Positions 6,885 to 7,512 of a stretch of 7,512 nucleotides of DNA are shown here, piece by piece. The translations under genes were made by a program, and so were the position numbers. The notes under the pieces were generated by a model. That model was not told the DNA's origin, ran no database searches, and saw only the letters and a list, made by a program, of their open reading frames with translations. The DNA comes from an uncultured Bryobacterales bacterium (lineage in GTDB: Bacteria > Acidobacteriota > Terriglobia > Bryobacterales > UBA6623), in the NCBI GenBank assembly GCA_946887065.1, contig CAMPKL010000159.1, forward strand, positions 1 to 7,512, given 5' to 3'. How positions within the stretch are numbered: the first letter of the stretch is position 1; the number at the start of each line of letters is the position of its first letter.

Positions 6885-7512
6885 ATGGCCTTTTGCACGA
6901 ATTGCGGCTCTCAAATGGACGATGCGGCGGCCTTTTGCGCCAGCTGCGGCGCCTCTCTCAGCGGCGGCGCGGCTGCGGCTACAAGACCTGCTCCCGTACT
7001 TGCGGCTCCATTGGAATACGAGATCCAGGGCGACAACCTGGAGGTGGTTCGGATCCACATGAAGCCAGGGCAAGAGATCATCGCCGAAGCCGGCAAGATG
7101 GTCTACAAGACCCCTGACGTTTCGTGGGAAACGAAGATGACCGGAGAGGGATTGGGCGGCAAGTTGATGGGCGCCCTAAAGCGCAAGCTGACCGGAGAAT
7201 CGCTTTTCCTAACGCACTTCAAAACGTCAGGCGGACCCGGCGAGGTGGGCTTCGCCGGCGATTTCCCCGGACGCATCCAGGCCTTCGAGTTGGCTGCCGG
7301 TCAGACCGTACTATGTCAGCGTGACGGCTTTATCGTTGCGGAGGCGACGGTCCAACTAGGTATTGCATTTACGAAAAAGATCGGAGCTGGCCTGTTCGGC
7401 GGCGAGGGCTTCATCCTACAGAAGCTCACCGGCCCAGGGACAGCGTTTATCCACGCGGGCGGCGACTTCATCACGTTTCATTTGAAGGGGAGCGAGACGC
7501 TACAGGTCGATA
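6885..7512 (+). CDS. Zinc-ribbon plus AIM24-family (TIGR00266-like) protein, 3' end cut by the window
   Basis: 209 residues are visible, running off the right edge with no stop. Residues 1-25 form a zinc ribbon with Cys4, Cys7, Cys18 and Cys21 (CxxC-x10-CxxC; MAFCTNCGSQ and FCASCGASL). An Ala/Gly/Pro linker follows to about 42. From about 44 the sequence matches the AIM24 / TIGR00266 family: LEVVRIHMKPGQEIIAEAGK, GGKLMGALKRKLTGESLFL, PGRIQAFELAAGQTV and LTGPGTAFIHAGGDF. The family folds as a double-stranded beta-helix related to tryptophan RNA-binding attenuation proteins; the yeast member AIM24 is mitochondrial, and the bacterial role is unknown. By family length, perhaps 40-60 residues are missing. 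The start at 6885 puts the first Cys at residue 4, as is common for zinc ribbons, but no Shine-Dalgarno site precedes it. An in-frame ATG at 6867 would add six residues and has only a weak GAG upstream. The gene is divergent from the response regulator. Confidence 0.88.
   Translation, partial: MAFCTNCGSQMDDAAAFCASCGASLSGGAAAATRPAPVLAAPLEYEIQGDNLEVVRIHMKPGQEIIAEAGKMVYKTPDVSWETKMTGEGLGGKLMGALKRKLTGESLFLTHFKTSGGPGEVGFAGDFPGRIQAFELAAGQTVLCQRDGFIVAEATVQLGIAFTKKIGAGLFGGEGFILQKLTGPGTAFIHAGGDFITFHLKGSETLQVD

Overview
The window reads as GC-rich chromosomal DNA from an acidobacterium, most likely of the Solibacter/Bryobacter group. The main clue is a secreted protein (5133-5921) that matches the 'Solibacter uncharacterized C-terminal domain' family (TIGR03437), which is strongly concentrated in those bacteria. 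The placement is from memory of the family, not from a search. No RNA gene, insertion sequence, CRISPR array or phage gene was seen. No gene-free stretch exceeds about 150 bases.

Layout, left to right. (1) 1-405, plus strand: the C-terminal third of MurA, a peptidoglycan enzyme, cut by the window edge. (2) 408-443: a hairpin with a T-tract on the minus strand, ending the leftward operon that converges on murA. (3) 482-5921, minus strand: three genes transcribed leftward in the order 5921>5133 (a stand-alone Solibacter-type beta-rich secreted protein), 5082>2314 (a TonB-dependent outer-membrane receptor with an N-terminal carboxypeptidase-regulatory-like domain) and 2263>482 (a secreted right-handed beta-helix-like protein). 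All three have signal peptides, and both internal junctions are exactly 50 nt. (4) 5922-6072: a gap holding a Pho-box-like direct repeat followed at 11 nt by a -10-like hexamer, both pointing into the operon. (5) 6073-6750, minus strand: an OmpR/PhoB-type response regulator with no histidine kinase in view. (6) 6751-6884: a divergent intergenic region with one CTGTCAC half-site. (7) 6885 to the window end, plus strand: a zinc-ribbon plus AIM24-family protein, truncated by the edge.

How the parts may work together. The three exported proteins look like a cell-surface capture and uptake system. The receptor would import an unknown ligand across the outer membrane, and the beta-helix and Solibacter-domain proteins would act as surface or periplasmic accessories. 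The PhoB-like regulator directly upstream and the Pho-box-like repeat together suggest the operon responds to phosphate limitation and may take up a phosphorus compound. This is the most interesting idea in the window. It is an inference, and the substrate cannot be read from the sequence.
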